Assembly: GCF_900104925.1 (NCBI RefSeq)
Contig: NZ_LT629735.1
Coordinates: 2,140,291-2,204,290 of the forward strand
DNA length: 64,000 nucleotides
Reading direction: 5' to 3'
Origin: Opitutus sp. GAS368
GTDB lineage: Bacteria; Verrucomicrobiota; Verrucomicrobiia; Opitutales; Opitutaceae
Part shown: positions 34,101-41,304 of the stretch, piece after piece
Layout of the letters: each line of letters starts with the position of its first letter
Position numbering within the stretch: the first letter of the stretch is position 1
Notes under the pieces: generated by a model
Databases searched by the model: none
The model's input: the letters and a program-made list of their open reading frames with translations, nothing else
Told to the model about the DNA's origin: nothing
Translations under genes and position numbers: made by a program

Positions 34101-34363
34101 CCGCCATCGAGGCCTCGCGCCTCCGCCTGCGGCCGATCCTCATGACCTCGATCGCGTTCATCGCCGGCGTCTTCCCGCTCGTGGTCAGCCACGGCGCCGG
34201 CGCCGAGATGCGCCGCGCCATGGGTGTCGCCGTGTTCGCCGGCATGATCGGCGTCACCTTCTTCGGCCTCTTCCTGACCCCGGTGTTCTACACCGTGCTC
34301 GAGAAGCTCGGCGTCCGGCAGCCCGCGCCCGTCGCGCCGGCCGCGCTCCCCGAACACGCCTGA
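31193..34363 (+). CDS. RND multidrug efflux permease (HAE-1 family)
   Basis: A 1056-aa proton-driven inner-membrane pump, AcrB/MexB-like. The N-terminus MNFSDYFIKRPILAGVLSTIIF is canonical, and the length is as expected for 12 helices and two large periplasmic loops. The proton-relay aspartates are in IGIVVDDAIVVVENVERNI (TM4). Hydrophobic repeats at FPLSIFLVFLVLAAQYESFRLP and FTQIGLIVLIGLAAKNAILIVEFA form the second half. It lies 94 bases after the adaptor gene and is followed by an MFS exporter. Confidence 0.96.
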   Translation: MNFSDYFIKRPILAGVLSTIIFLVGLIAMWRLPISEYPEVVPPTVIVRATYAGANPKTISETVAAPLEQAINGVEHSLYMFSQATSDGVMTLTITFAIGTDLDNAQVQVQNRVAQVLPKLPEEVRRVGVVTQKASPDLLMVVHLFSPDNRYDDIYVRNYATLQVRDVLARLTGVGDVRVFGSGDYAMRVWLDPNKVAAKGLTASDVVAAIREQNVQVAAGAVGQQPSSRPVDTELLINTQGRLATEEEFGAIIVKSGPAGERVQLRDVARIELGASTYALRSLLNNKPAVALPIAQLPGSNAIATSDAVRAAMKDMAKSFPDGLKYDIVYDPTIFVRSSIEAVVHTLLEAILLVVLVVILFLQTWRASIIPLAAVPVSLVGTFAVMHALGFSINALSLFGLVLAIGIVVDDAIVVVENVERNIGLGKSPYEATRQAMREVTGPIIATALVLSAVFIPTAFISGLTGQFYKQFAMTIAISTVISAFNSLTLSPALSALLLKAHHAPKDRLTRAMDFAFGWIFRPFNRFFEWASQKYSNGVTRLLRVSVVALLVYAGLLGTTALLFKHTPMGFVPTQDKQYLVAFAQLPAAASLERTDAVIRRMGEIALKHPGVANSIAFPGLSINGFTNSPNSGIVFVALKPFEDRRTAELTGQAIARQLQQEFGSIEDAYIAIFPPPPVQGLGTIGGFKLYVEDRGDNGLDALYGATQGLIGKAYQTPGLTGLFSSYTINTPQIQADVDRAKAKAQGVPLGNVFETMQINLGSLYVNDFNRFGRTYQVVAQADAQFRNRPDDILRLKTRNAAGELVSLGSLVKVRETYGPDRVMRYNGYPAAEINGAPAPGYSSGQAEAIIEKLAAENLPKGMVLDWTELTFQKIIAGNTGIYIFPLSIFLVFLVLAAQYESFRLPFAVILIVPMALFSALVGLWLTRGENNVFTQIGLIVLIGLAAKNAILIVEFAVKLREGGKGILEAAIEASRLRLRPILMTSIAFIAGVFPLVVSHGAGAEMRRAMGVAVFAGMIGVTFFGLFLTPVFYTVLEKLGVRQPAPVAPAALPEHA

Positions 34364-34389
34364 GCCGCGTCCTCCCGCCCACCTGATCC

Positions 34390-35604
34390 ATGAATTCCAC
34401 CACCAAGTTGATCTGCCTGGCGCTCGGCGCCTTCGCCATCGGCACCGAGAGCTACGTGGTCGCGGGCGTGCTGCCCACGATCGCTTCCGACCTCGGGGTC
34501 ACGGTGCCGCTCGCGGGGCAGCTGATCACCGCTTTTGCGCTCACCTATGCGTTCGGCTCGCCGTTGATTGCCGTCGCGACGGGCGGCGTGGAGCGCCGCC
34601 GGCTCCTGCTCGTGTCGATTGCGATGTTCGGCCTCCTCAATCTCTTCGCCGCGTTCTCGCACACCTATGCGCAGCTGTTCGCCGTCCGCATTGGACTCGG
34701 GCTGGCAGCGGGCACCTTCATGCCGGCGGCGAGCGCCTACGCCGTGGCCGCCACTCCGGCGGAGCATCGCGGCCGCGCGCTTTCCATCATCTTCGGCGGG
34801 CTCACCGTCGCGATGGTGATCGGTGCGCCCATCGGCGTGCTGCTCGGCGGACACTTCGGGTGGCGCGTCATTTTCCTCGTCGTCGCTGCGCTGGCGTTCG
34901 TGGCCCTGGCCGGTCTGGCGTTCACGCTCAAGCGGATCCAGGCGGATGCCGCGGTGGGTCTCGCCGAACGCCTCGCGATCGCCCGCCGGCCCGACGTGCT
35001 GGGCACGCTGGCCGTCACCGTGATCACGATCACCGGCGTCTACACGATCTATTCGTATCTGGCGTCGTTCCTGCAGCAGACCGCGCATATCGCGGGTGAT
35101 ACGCTGGCGTTGGTGCTGTTCCTGTTCGGCCTTGGCAGCACCGCGGGCAACATCCTCGCGGGCGGCGCCACCGACCGGATTGGACCGCAGCGGGTCATCA
35201 CCCGGGTGCTGCTGGGACTGGTCGGGCTGTTCGCCCTGCTCTCGCTCACGGGGCTCCTGTTCCCGCCGGACGCCGCCCGCTGGATCATCGTGCCGCTGAT
35301 CGCGCTGTGGGGCTTCGTGGGGTTTTCTTTCCCGTCCGCGCAACAGGCCCACATGGTCACGCTGGCGCCGAAACTCGCGCCGATCACGCTTTCACTCAAT
35401 GCCTCGGCCATCTACTTCGGGGCGTCACTGGGCGCGCTGCTTGGCTCGTTCGTCGTCGCCCACGGGTCGGTGGGTGCGCTGGGGTGGATGGGGGCGCTGT
35501 GTGAAGTGAACGCGTTTCTCCTGCTGAAATTCATCCGCCGCCGTCGCCCGGCGGCGGAGCCCCGGCCCGGGTCCGTCGCCGAACCGCTGGCCGAAGCCGC
35601 CTGA
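34390..35604 (+). CDS. MFS transporter, DHA1-type
   Basis: A 404-aa exporter with 12 predicted helices. GTESYVVAGVLPTIASDLGVTVPLAGQLITAFALTYAFGSPL is the DHA1 TM1-2 signature (AraJ/SotB/YdhP group). RIGLGLAAGTFMPAASAYAVA and GGLTVAMVIGAPIGVLLG follow. The finding of a single-component exporter inserted between RND pump genes and their outer-membrane channel gene is unusual; it may hand substrate to the tripartite pump. The substrate is unknown. Confidence 0.92.
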   Translation: MNSTTKLICLALGAFAIGTESYVVAGVLPTIASDLGVTVPLAGQLITAFALTYAFGSPLIAVATGGVERRRLLLVSIAMFGLLNLFAAFSHTYAQLFAVRIGLGLAAGTFMPAASAYAVAATPAEHRGRALSIIFGGLTVAMVIGAPIGVLLGGHFGWRVIFLVVAALAFVALAGLAFTLKRIQADAAVGLAERLAIARRPDVLGTLAVTVITITGVYTIYSYLASFLQQTAHIAGDTLALVLFLFGLGSTAGNILAGGATDRIGPQRVITRVLLGLVGLFALLSLTGLLFPPDAARWIIVPLIALWGFVGFSFPSAQQAHMVTLAPKLAPITLSLNASAIYFGASLGALLGSFVVAHGSVGALGWMGALCEVNAFLLLKFIRRRRPAAEPRPGSVAEPLAEAA

Positions 35605-35629
35605 ACCCAACCGCCATCCTCTCCCTGCC

Positions 35630-37039
35630 ATGAAACCAACCTTGTTTCTTCTCGCCCTGACCTCGCCCGTTTTCGCCGCGCTTCCGAGCGTCGGCCCGGA
35701 TTATCAGCGTCCCGTCGTCGAATCGCCCGTCGCCTGGAAACAGGCCGCCGCCGCGACAGCCCTGCCGCGCGGCGAGTGGTGGAAAACCTTCAACGATGCG
35801 ACGCTCGACGACCTCGAGACGCGCGCGCTGAACGCCAACCAGGATCTCCACGCCGCCGCCGCGCGCGTCGAGCAGGCCCGCGCCGCCGCCGGGATCGCCC
35901 GCAGCAACTATCTGCCGTCGGTCGGGCTGAATCCCTCGGTCGGCCGCGCCCGCACCTCGGAGACGACCGACAACAGGTTCCCCGTCGCCGAGAGCACCAC
36001 CTACCGGGCGTCACTCGACGCCTCATGGGAGCTCGACCTCTTCGGTCGCGTCCGCCGCCTGAGCGAGGGCGCCCGCGCCGAGGCCACGGCCAGCGCCGAC
36101 GACTTCGAGAACGTCCGGCTCGCCCTCACGGCCGAGGTCGCCTCCAGCTACTTTTCGCTGCGGGCGCTCGACCGCGAGACCGCGCTCGTGAACGACGGGG
36201 TCGGCCTGCGCCGCAAGACGCTCGAGCTGATCAACTCGCGCCGCACCAACGGCGCGGCCACCGACTTCGACGTCGCCCGTGCCGAAACCGAGCTGGCCTC
36301 GACCGAGGCGGACGCCGCCGCGCTGGCCAACCGCCGCGCGGCGCTGCAAAACGCGCTCGCCGTGTTGCTGGGGGAAGCGGCGCCAAGCTATGAGCTGTCA
36401 GCGATCAGCGGTCAGCTCTCAGCTCCGCCGCCCGTGCCGGTGGGCCTTCCAAGCGAACTGCTGGAGCGCCGCCCGGATATCGCCGCGGCGGAATCAGCGC
36501 TGGCCGCGGCCAACGCCCGCATCGGCGTGGCCAAGGCCGCGTTCTTCCCGGCCATTTCGCTGACCGGTTCCTTCGGCTACGCGAGCAGCGACATCAGCCG
36601 GCTGGCCAATTCCGATTCCAAGCTCTGGTCCATCGGGCCGAGCCTCTACCTGCCGATCTTCCAGGGCGGCCGCAACCGCGCCAACCTCGCGCGCAGCCGC
36701 GCGGCCTACGAGGAGAGCGTTGCGCTCTTCCGCCAGCGCGTGCTGGTCGCCTTCCGCGAGGTGCAGGACGCGCTGACCGCCACGCAGCTGCTGGCCGACC
36801 AGGCGGCCGCGCAGGCCCGCGCCGTCGCCGCCGCCCGCCGCGCGGGTGAACTGGCCCAGACGCGCTACGACGCCGGCTACGTGAACTACTTCGAAGTCAT
36901 CGACGCCCAGCGCACGTTGCTCACCGCCGAGCGGGCGGCGACGCAGCTCGGCGCCCAGCAGCTCGTGAACAGCGTCGGTCTCATCAAGGCCCTCGGCGGC
37001 GGCTGGTCGCACGGCCCGTCCGTCGTCGCCGCCAACTGA
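35630..37039 (+). CDS. Outer-membrane efflux channel (OprM/NodT family)
   Basis: A 469-aa TolC-like outer-membrane factor. GPDYQRPVVESPVAWK, WWKTFNDATLDDLETRAL, SWELDLFGRVRRLSEGARA, and LPSELLERRPDIAAAESALAAANARIGVAKAAFFPAISLTGSFG are NodT-family signatures. The signal MKPTLFLLALTSPVFAALPSVGPDYQ lacks the lipobox Cys usual in this family. Residues ~252-266 (YELSAISGQLSAPPPV) are encoded by a palindromic repeat at 36386-36425 that resembles intergenic repeats elsewhere. It is the channel partner of the RND pump. Confidence 0.92.
   Translation: MKPTLFLLALTSPVFAALPSVGPDYQRPVVESPVAWKQAAAATALPRGEWWKTFNDATLDDLETRALNANQDLHAAAARVEQARAAAGIARSNYLPSVGLNPSVGRARTSETTDNRFPVAESTTYRASLDASWELDLFGRVRRLSEGARAEATASADDFENVRLALTAEVASSYFSLRALDRETALVNDGVGLRRKTLELINSRRTNGAATDFDVARAETELASTEADAAALANRRAALQNALAVLLGEAAPSYELSAISGQLSAPPPVPVGLPSELLERRPDIAAAESALAAANARIGVAKAAFFPAISLTGSFGYASSDISRLANSDSKLWSIGPSLYLPIFQGGRNRANLARSRAAYEESVALFRQRVLVAFREVQDALTATQLLADQAAAQARAVAAARRAGELAQTRYDAGYVNYFEVIDAQRTLLTAERAATQLGAQQLVNSVGLIKALGGGWSHGPSVVAAN
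36386..36425. repeat. Palindromic repeat inside the channel gene
   Basis: agctatgagctgtcagcgat with cagcggtcagctctcagctc following; near-repeats of GCTnTCAGC and AGCGATCAGC form a partial inverted repeat. It encodes an AISGQLSAPPP linker in a region that is short in related proteins. Confidence 0.55.
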
Positions 37040-37066
37040 ACCCAACTAAGCAATGAATTTTTGAAA

Positions 37067-37144
37067 TGTAGGAGCTTGCTTGCAAGCGATCAGACATGTT
37101 CGCCGACGGTCGGCGCGCGAATCGCCTGCAAGCAGGCTCCTACA
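37067..37144. repeat. Palindromic repeat TGTAGGAGCTTGCTTGCAAGC, copy 3
   Basis: TGTAGGAGCTTGCTTGCAAG... and ...GCCTGCAAGCAGGCTCCTAC, with an inner short palindrome (CGCCGACGGTCGGCG). It lies between the channel gene and the SDR gene. Confidence 0.8.
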
Positions 37145-37171
37145 ACAAGCATCCAAACATCTCCTCTCACC

Positions 37172-37936
37172 ATGAAATCCAACATCCAGCCTAAGCTCAC
37201 GGGCAAGATCGCCCTCGTCACCGGTGCCTCCAAGGGCGTCGGCGCCTCCATCGCCAAGCACCTCGCCGCCGCGGGTGCGTCCGTCGTCGTCAACTATGCA
37301 TCCAGCAAGGCCGGCGCCGACCAGGTTGTCGCCGAGATCACCGCCGCCGGCGGCCGCGCCGTCGCCATCCAGGGCGATGTCGCCAAGCCGGCCGACATCA
37401 CGCGCCTGCTGGCCGAGACGAAGAAGACCTTCGGCCACCTCGACATCCTCGTGAACAACGCGGGAGTCTACGAATTCCAGCCGCTCGAGGCCATCACGGT
37501 GGAACACTACCACCGCATCTTCAACATCAACGTGCTCGGCCTGCTCCTGACCACGCAGGAAGCGGTGAAGCACTTCCCGGCCACGGGTGGCAGCATCATC
37601 AACGTCGGTTCCGTCGTCACCGATCTCACGCCGCCCGCCAGCGCGGTCTACACCGGCACCAAGGGCGCGGTCGACGCCATCACCGGCGTGCTCGCGAAGG
37701 AGCTCGGCCCGAAGAAAATTCGCGTCAACGCGCTCAACCCCGGCCTGACCATCACCGAGGGCACGCACACCGCCGGCATCGCGGGCTCGGATTTCGAGAG
37801 AGACGCCGTCAGCAAGACGCCGCTCGGCCGCGCGGGCCAGCCGCAAGACATTGCCAAGGCGGCGGTCTTCCTCGCCTCCGACGACTCCGGCTGGATCACC
37901 GGCGAGCAACTCCGCGTCGGCGGCGGCATCTACTGA
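37172..37936 (+). CDS. SDR-family oxidoreductase in the efflux cluster
   Basis: A 254-aa classical SDR starting MKSNIQPKLTGKIALVTG. Motifs are TGASKGVGASIAKHL, DVAKPADI, DILVNNAGVYEF, the Ser of INVGSVVTDL, YTGTKGAVDAITG (YxxxK) and NPGLTITEGTH, ending GWITGEQLRVGGGIY. It is typical of 3-oxoacyl-ACP-reductase-like enzymes of broad substrate range, possibly a carbonyl or quinone reductase in this detoxification cluster. A palindromic repeat separates it from the channel gene. Confidence 0.92.
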   Translation: MKSNIQPKLTGKIALVTGASKGVGASIAKHLAAAGASVVVNYASSKAGADQVVAEITAAGGRAVAIQGDVAKPADITRLLAETKKTFGHLDILVNNAGVYEFQPLEAITVEHYHRIFNINVLGLLLTTQEAVKHFPATGGSIINVGSVVTDLTPPASAVYTGTKGAVDAITGVLAKELGPKKIRVNALNPGLTITEGTHTAGIAGSDFERDAVSKTPLGRAGQPQDIAKAAVFLASDDSGWITGEQLRVGGGIY

Positions 37937-37961
37937 CCGCCACCATTCGCTCCGTCCACCC

Positions 37962-38026
37962 AGGTGGAGCGAGTTGACCGCAACGCGCTGGCTCGGAAAA
38001 CGCGCTGAGGTCAGCGCGTTCCACCT
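37962..38026. repeat. Palindromic repeat AGGTGGARCG...CGYTCCACCT
   Basis: AGGTGGAGCGAGTTGACC at the left is mirrored by GGTCAGCGCGTTCCACCT at the right with mismatches. It lies between the SDR gene and the 24-aa peptide gene. Confidence 0.6.
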
Positions 38027-38035
38027 CTTTTCACC

Positions 38036-38110
38036 ATGCTTGTCGCCACCCTCATCCTCGGAGCCATGACGTTCCTCGTCTTTGTCGACGACGGTCCGTC
38101 GCGGGAGTAA
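38036..38110 (+). CDS. 24-aa hydrophobic peptide, copy 2
   Basis: It reads MLVATLILGAMTFLVFVDDG, then PSRE. It has the same ATLILGA-x-T-x-LVFVDD core as the peptide at 29787-29870. The two copies bracket the pump, channel and SDR genes. Most DNA differences are at third codon positions or conservative, in keeping with translation. Confidence 0.5.
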   Translation: MLVATLILGAMTFLVFVDDGPSRE

Positions 38111-38141
38111 ACCACCGATCCGGCCAACGGCCCGGCGGCGC

Positions 38142-38169
38142 AAAAAAGCGCCGGCGGTGAAGCCGGCGC
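38142..38169 (-). terminator. Intrinsic terminator of the glycine-zipper lipoprotein gene
   Basis: On the minus strand, stem GCGCCGGC/GCCGGCGC with a 6-base loop is followed by TTTTTT (bases 38147-38142). Confidence 0.85.
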
Positions 38170-38194
38170 GGGTGACCAAAAAACCGAACGGGGC

Positions 38195-38737
38195 TTACTG
38201 CCAGTAACCGCGGACGAACACGTTGGTGTTCGCGCGGACTTCCCAGTGGGACGCCACGTAGCTGCGGCTGTTGGGCGGCGGGATTTCCCAGTGACCGGCC
38301 GTCCAGGCATAGGCGTCGCCATTGAAATCCCAGTAGCCGGGGATCCAGACCGCCTCGGGAGACGGGGACGGGGTGATCCTTTCGGCCACCTCGGGCGGGG
38401 CCGGCTGGGCGGGCGGTGGCGGAGGGACTTCCTCGATCCGGGTGTAGCTGCGCCGCGCGCGTTGGTGGTAGGGCGGGCTCTCCTCGTAAACGGTGCCATC
38501 CTCGTGGTCGTTGGCATTGCCGATGGTGCCGCCCGCCAGGGCGCCCGCGACGGCGCCGATGGCGGCACCCGAGGCGCCGTTACCATGGCCGGAATTGTTG
38601 CCGATGATGGCGCCGGCGATCGCGCCGAGCGCCCCGCCGGCCACCGCGCCGCGTTGCGTGTTGGGGCCGGTGCCGACACAGCCGCCCAGCAGGACCGCCA
38701 GCGTCAGGACGGGAAGGATCAGTTTGGGAGAGTTCAT
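38195..38737 (-). CDS. Glycine-zipper outer-membrane lipoprotein with YXWGXW-like repeats
   Basis: A 180-aa lipoprotein: MNSPKLILPVLTLAVLLGGC with lipobox LLGGC. Residues ~25-75 are a glycine zipper (AVAGGALGAIAGAIIGNNSG, then AAIGAVAGALAGGTIGNA), as in SlyB/YMGG proteins. A Pro-rich linker precedes a C-terminal block of aromatic repeats (VWIPGYWDFNGDAYAWTAGHWE, ASHWEVRANTNVFVRGYWQ). It probably stabilises or spans the envelope. It is followed by its own terminator. Confidence 0.85.
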   Translation of the reverse strand: MNSPKLILPVLTLAVLLGGCVGTGPNTQRGAVAGGALGAIAGAIIGNNSGHGNGASGAAIGAVAGALAGGTIGNANDHEDGTVYEESPPYHQRARRSYTRIEEVPPPPPAQPAPPEVAERITPSPSPEAVWIPGYWDFNGDAYAWTAGHWEIPPPNSRSYVASHWEVRANTNVFVRGYWQ

Positions 38738-38752
38738 GGATCGGTGAAAAAC

Positions 38753-39262
38753 TCAGCGGCGGTGCCAGCCGTAATGACTGTGCCCGTAGTAACCGCCATG
38801 GAAGGTCCAGCCCAGGCCGATGCCCAGCCCGAGCGGCGGCCAGTAATCCCAGGCGGGATCATAGGAGTAGTAGCGGTAACGCGGCACATAGACCACCTCG
38901 GGGTCGTCGTCCTGGACCACCACCACGTTGGTCACGCTCGCGCGGGGCGCCGCGGACACGCGGGCGGGGGCGTTGCCGGCGGTGGAAAGCAGCTGGTAGA
39001 GCACGGTGGTCGTCCGGCCATCAGCGGTCTTGGTCGTGACAGTGACCTGCGAGGCCGTCTGCTCGATGCGCTCGATGCTCTGGCCTTGGGCGGCGGCGAT
39101 GTCGGTCAGCTCGGCCGGGGAGGGCAGGCGCGGGGCAAAGATGGTGCGGTCGGGGGCCGGCGCGGGAGCGGCGGGCGAGGCGGCGGTCTCAGACTCGGCC
39201 GCGAGGGCGGTCCCGAGGAGCCCGGCCGCGAAAATCAGGACAGGGATCAATTTGTTTTTCAT
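38753..39262 (-). CDS. Exported Ala/Pro-rich protein with Tyr/His-rich C-terminus
   Basis: A 169-aa protein, not recognised. It has a signal peptide (MKNKLIPVLIFAAGLLGTALAAES), an Ala/Pro region, a middle segment (LPSPAELTDIAAAQGQSIERIEQTASQVTVTTKTADGRTT) and a C-terminus rich in Tyr, Gly and His (YRYYSYDPAWDYWPPLGLGIG, then WTFHGGYYGHSHYGWHRR). It is upstream of the glycine-zipper gene (15 bases) and probably co-transcribed; both seem to be envelope proteins. Confidence 0.7.
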   Translation of the reverse strand: MKNKLIPVLIFAAGLLGTALAAESETAASPAAPAPAPDRTIFAPRLPSPAELTDIAAAQGQSIERIEQTASQVTVTTKTADGRTTTVLYQLLSTAGNAPARVSAAPRASVTNVVVVQDDDPEVVYVPRYRYYSYDPAWDYWPPLGLGIGLGWTFHGGYYGHSHYGWHRR

Positions 39263-39363
39263 GGGTGAAAAGGGTCGGGGGCGTTGGACTACATAATGTA
39301 GCCAATGTTTCCTAAATTGCATGCGGGAGTTTATTCCGGCCAAATGGGTTAGGATCAGGAAGA

Positions 39364-39436
39364 TTTTGACCACGGATGGAGTTCTAGAATCACTGTGGTC
39401 TAATCCGTGCCAATCCGTGTGATCCGCGGTAAAAAA
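39364..39436. repeat. Palindromic repeat, ccacggatt type
   Basis: ttttgaccacggatgga near the left is mirrored by caatccgtgtgatccgcggt followed by aaaaaa. Near-repeats of AATCCGTG are inside. Confidence 0.65.
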
Positions 39437-39502
39437 GATTGGTGGTGAGGAATCCTTGTTGCCCGGTCCCTTTGCATCCGAAGTCCAGTCCCGCCGGCCG
39501 CC

Positions 39503-40990
39503 TCAGTGCAGCAAATCCGCGGCCGAGATCTCGAACCGGATCACTTTCGAAGGCCAGCGCGGTTCCTCCACCGCGGTGAGGAGCCCGTAGAGCGAGAGCG
39601 TCCGCGTCGCGCCCTTGGCCAGCGGCGCCACCAGCGCCGGGTCCTTGCGGGCCTCGGGCGTGAGGACCGCCGTCACGCGATACTTGGAGAAGGCATTCTC
39701 TTGCTCGACAAACTCGAGTTTGCCACTGGCGGCATCATAGGCCTTCACGACGGCGGAAAAGTGATAGCGCTTGTTCAGCCAGCTCTGGTGGAGTCGTTTC
39801 CGGTTCAGGTTTTTCACGATGCCGTTCTGCGACTGATAAGGCCCCGTGGTGTCATCAGGCGGGGCGATTCGGTTCGGGTCATCTGGCACCCAGATCCCGC
39901 GGAAGAGCGCCTCGGGATCCAGCGCCGGGAAATAGGCGCCCAACTGCAGGCTGAGCTTCGCCTCGCCGCGGTCTTCTACGACGGCCTTCACGTCCAGCGC
40001 AGGGTAGTCCGCCGCCTGCACCTTGATCTTCTTCTCGCCCGCCGGAACGTTTTCCAAGGTCAGGGGCGTCTTGCCGACGTTTTTTCCGCCGACCAGGACC
40101 GTCGCGCCCGCCGGGAAGGTTTCCACCGTCAGCGAGCCGTGGGGCAGGCGCACGGTCTCGGCGGACTCGACATTCTCCGTGACGGCGACCTTGAGGGAGA
40201 CGGCCGGCCAGGACGGATATTCGAAGGAGAGCGCGCACGGGCCCGGGGGCAGGCGGGGGATCACCAGCGGGGTCTTGCCGAGGACGGCGTTGCCCAGCTT
40301 GACCGTGGCGCCGGTGGGATCGGAATCCAGGCGGAGCGACCCGCTCTTGAAATTGATCGTGACCTCGGTCTGCTGCCCGGCCGGCACGTCCACCTCGCTG
40401 TGCGCATCCGGCCAGCCGTCGGCATGGAGGGTCACGGCATATTTCCCCGGCGCCAAGCGGGGCAGGGGCTGCCCGAGGACGCCCTTGACGCTCTCGGGCG
40501 CCGGATGGTCGGTGGTGGCAGAGGGCGTAGCTTCGACGGTCGCCTCGGGCCAGTTGGATTTCACAACCAGCACGCCGGTGGACTGGATCCGCTTCTCTTC
40601 CGCGCGGACCTGGGTGGCGGCGGAGATTTTTTCGCCCACGGACGACACCGCGCACTTGGCGAGGAGCAGGACAATGATCACCACCGCGATCACAATGAAC
40701 GGACCGGACTTGCGCTGGGGAGAATCCACCGGGAACACCCGGTCGTAGAAGGCCTTCACCTTGGCCATCGCATCGGGAGCGGCCTCGGGCTTGGCCGTTG
40801 CCGGGCCCTTGGCGGGCTGAGCCGCGGGAGCTGCAGGCCTCGCGGCTGGAGCCGTGGCCTGGGTTGGCGCCGGCGCGGCGGGAGCCGGCTTGAATGTCGC
40901 CGGCGGGGCCGGCTTGGCCGTCGGGACCGGCGCGGTCGCCGGATTCAGGGCGGGCTTGTTGCGGCTCGGGGGTGAATCTTTGTTTTCCAT
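39503..40990 (-). CDS. PEGA-domain membrane protein
   Basis: A 495-aa protein. Residues 1-~75 are low-complexity Pro/Ala (PAPPATFKPAPAAPAPTQAT). One membrane helix (FIVIAVVIIVLLLAKCAVSSV, about 95-115) follows. The periplasmic part has PEGA repeats: KYAVTLHADGWPDAHSEVDVPAG, SLRLDSDPTGATVKLGNAVLGKTPLVI and SLTVETFPAGATVLVGGKNVGKTPLTL. The last ~150 residues are a unique domain. PEGA proteins are surface-associated; the role is unknown. The start is at MENKDSPPSRNK; the upstream in-frame extension was left out. Confidence 0.85.
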   Translation of the reverse strand: MENKDSPPSRNKPALNPATAPVPTAKPAPPATFKPAPAAPAPTQATAPAARPAAPAAQPAKGPATAKPEAAPDAMAKVKAFYDRVFPVDSPQRKSGPFIVIAVVIIVLLLAKCAVSSVGEKISAATQVRAEEKRIQSTGVLVVKSNWPEATVEATPSATTDHPAPESVKGVLGQPLPRLAPGKYAVTLHADGWPDAHSEVDVPAGQQTEVTINFKSGSLRLDSDPTGATVKLGNAVLGKTPLVIPRLPPGPCALSFEYPSWPAVSLKVAVTENVESAETVRLPHGSLTVETFPAGATVLVGGKNVGKTPLTLENVPAGEKKIKVQAADYPALDVKAVVEDRGEAKLSLQLGAYFPALDPEALFRGIWVPDDPNRIAPPDDTTGPYQSQNGIVKNLNRKRLHQSWLNKRYHFSAVVKAYDAASGKLEFVEQENAFSKYRVTAVLTPEARKDPALVAPLAKGATRTLSLYGLLTAVEEPRWPSKVIRFEISAADLLH

Positions 40991-41145
40991 GGGGTGACGG
41001 CCCGTCCCCACTTGTCTACTTTCAGCCCGTGGCCGGGGCAACGGGTTTTTTAGCGAAATACAGGTGAATTACCCGGGCCTCACGCGAAGGCGCGAAGGTC
41101 GCGAATGGCACGGATCGTTGGCCACAAAAAGCGCAAAAAAATGAA

Positions 41146-41248
41146 AGTAGGGCCGGCGCTTCAGCCTTCGCCAGGCCTATGGCTGACAAGTGTCGCCGGA
41201 CCGCGGTTCGCACGGGCAATGGTCCGCCGGCGAGCGGCGACCCTGCAT
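41146..41248. repeat. Palindromic repeat TAGGG...GTCGCCGGACC / GGTCCGCCGGCGAGCGGCGACCCT, copy 1
   Basis: The right arm GGTCCGCCGGCGAGCGGCGA with CCCTGCAT is complementary to the left parts AGTAGGGCCGGCGCT and TGTCGCCGGACC. These are split by a small inner palindrome (TTCAGCC...GGCTGA). It is preceded by ggccacaaaaagcgcaaaaa, like copy 2. Confidence 0.65.
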
Positions 41249-41304
41249 CACGAAAAATCCCCCACTTCGCGTTCTTCACGTGAGCCTCTTCAGGTCTCAG
41301 GTTT

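Noticed and set aside
39506-40975. 489-codon plus-strand frame opposite the PEGA gene
   Set aside because: Shadow: the minus strand has membrane helix and PEGA repeats, the plus strand none.
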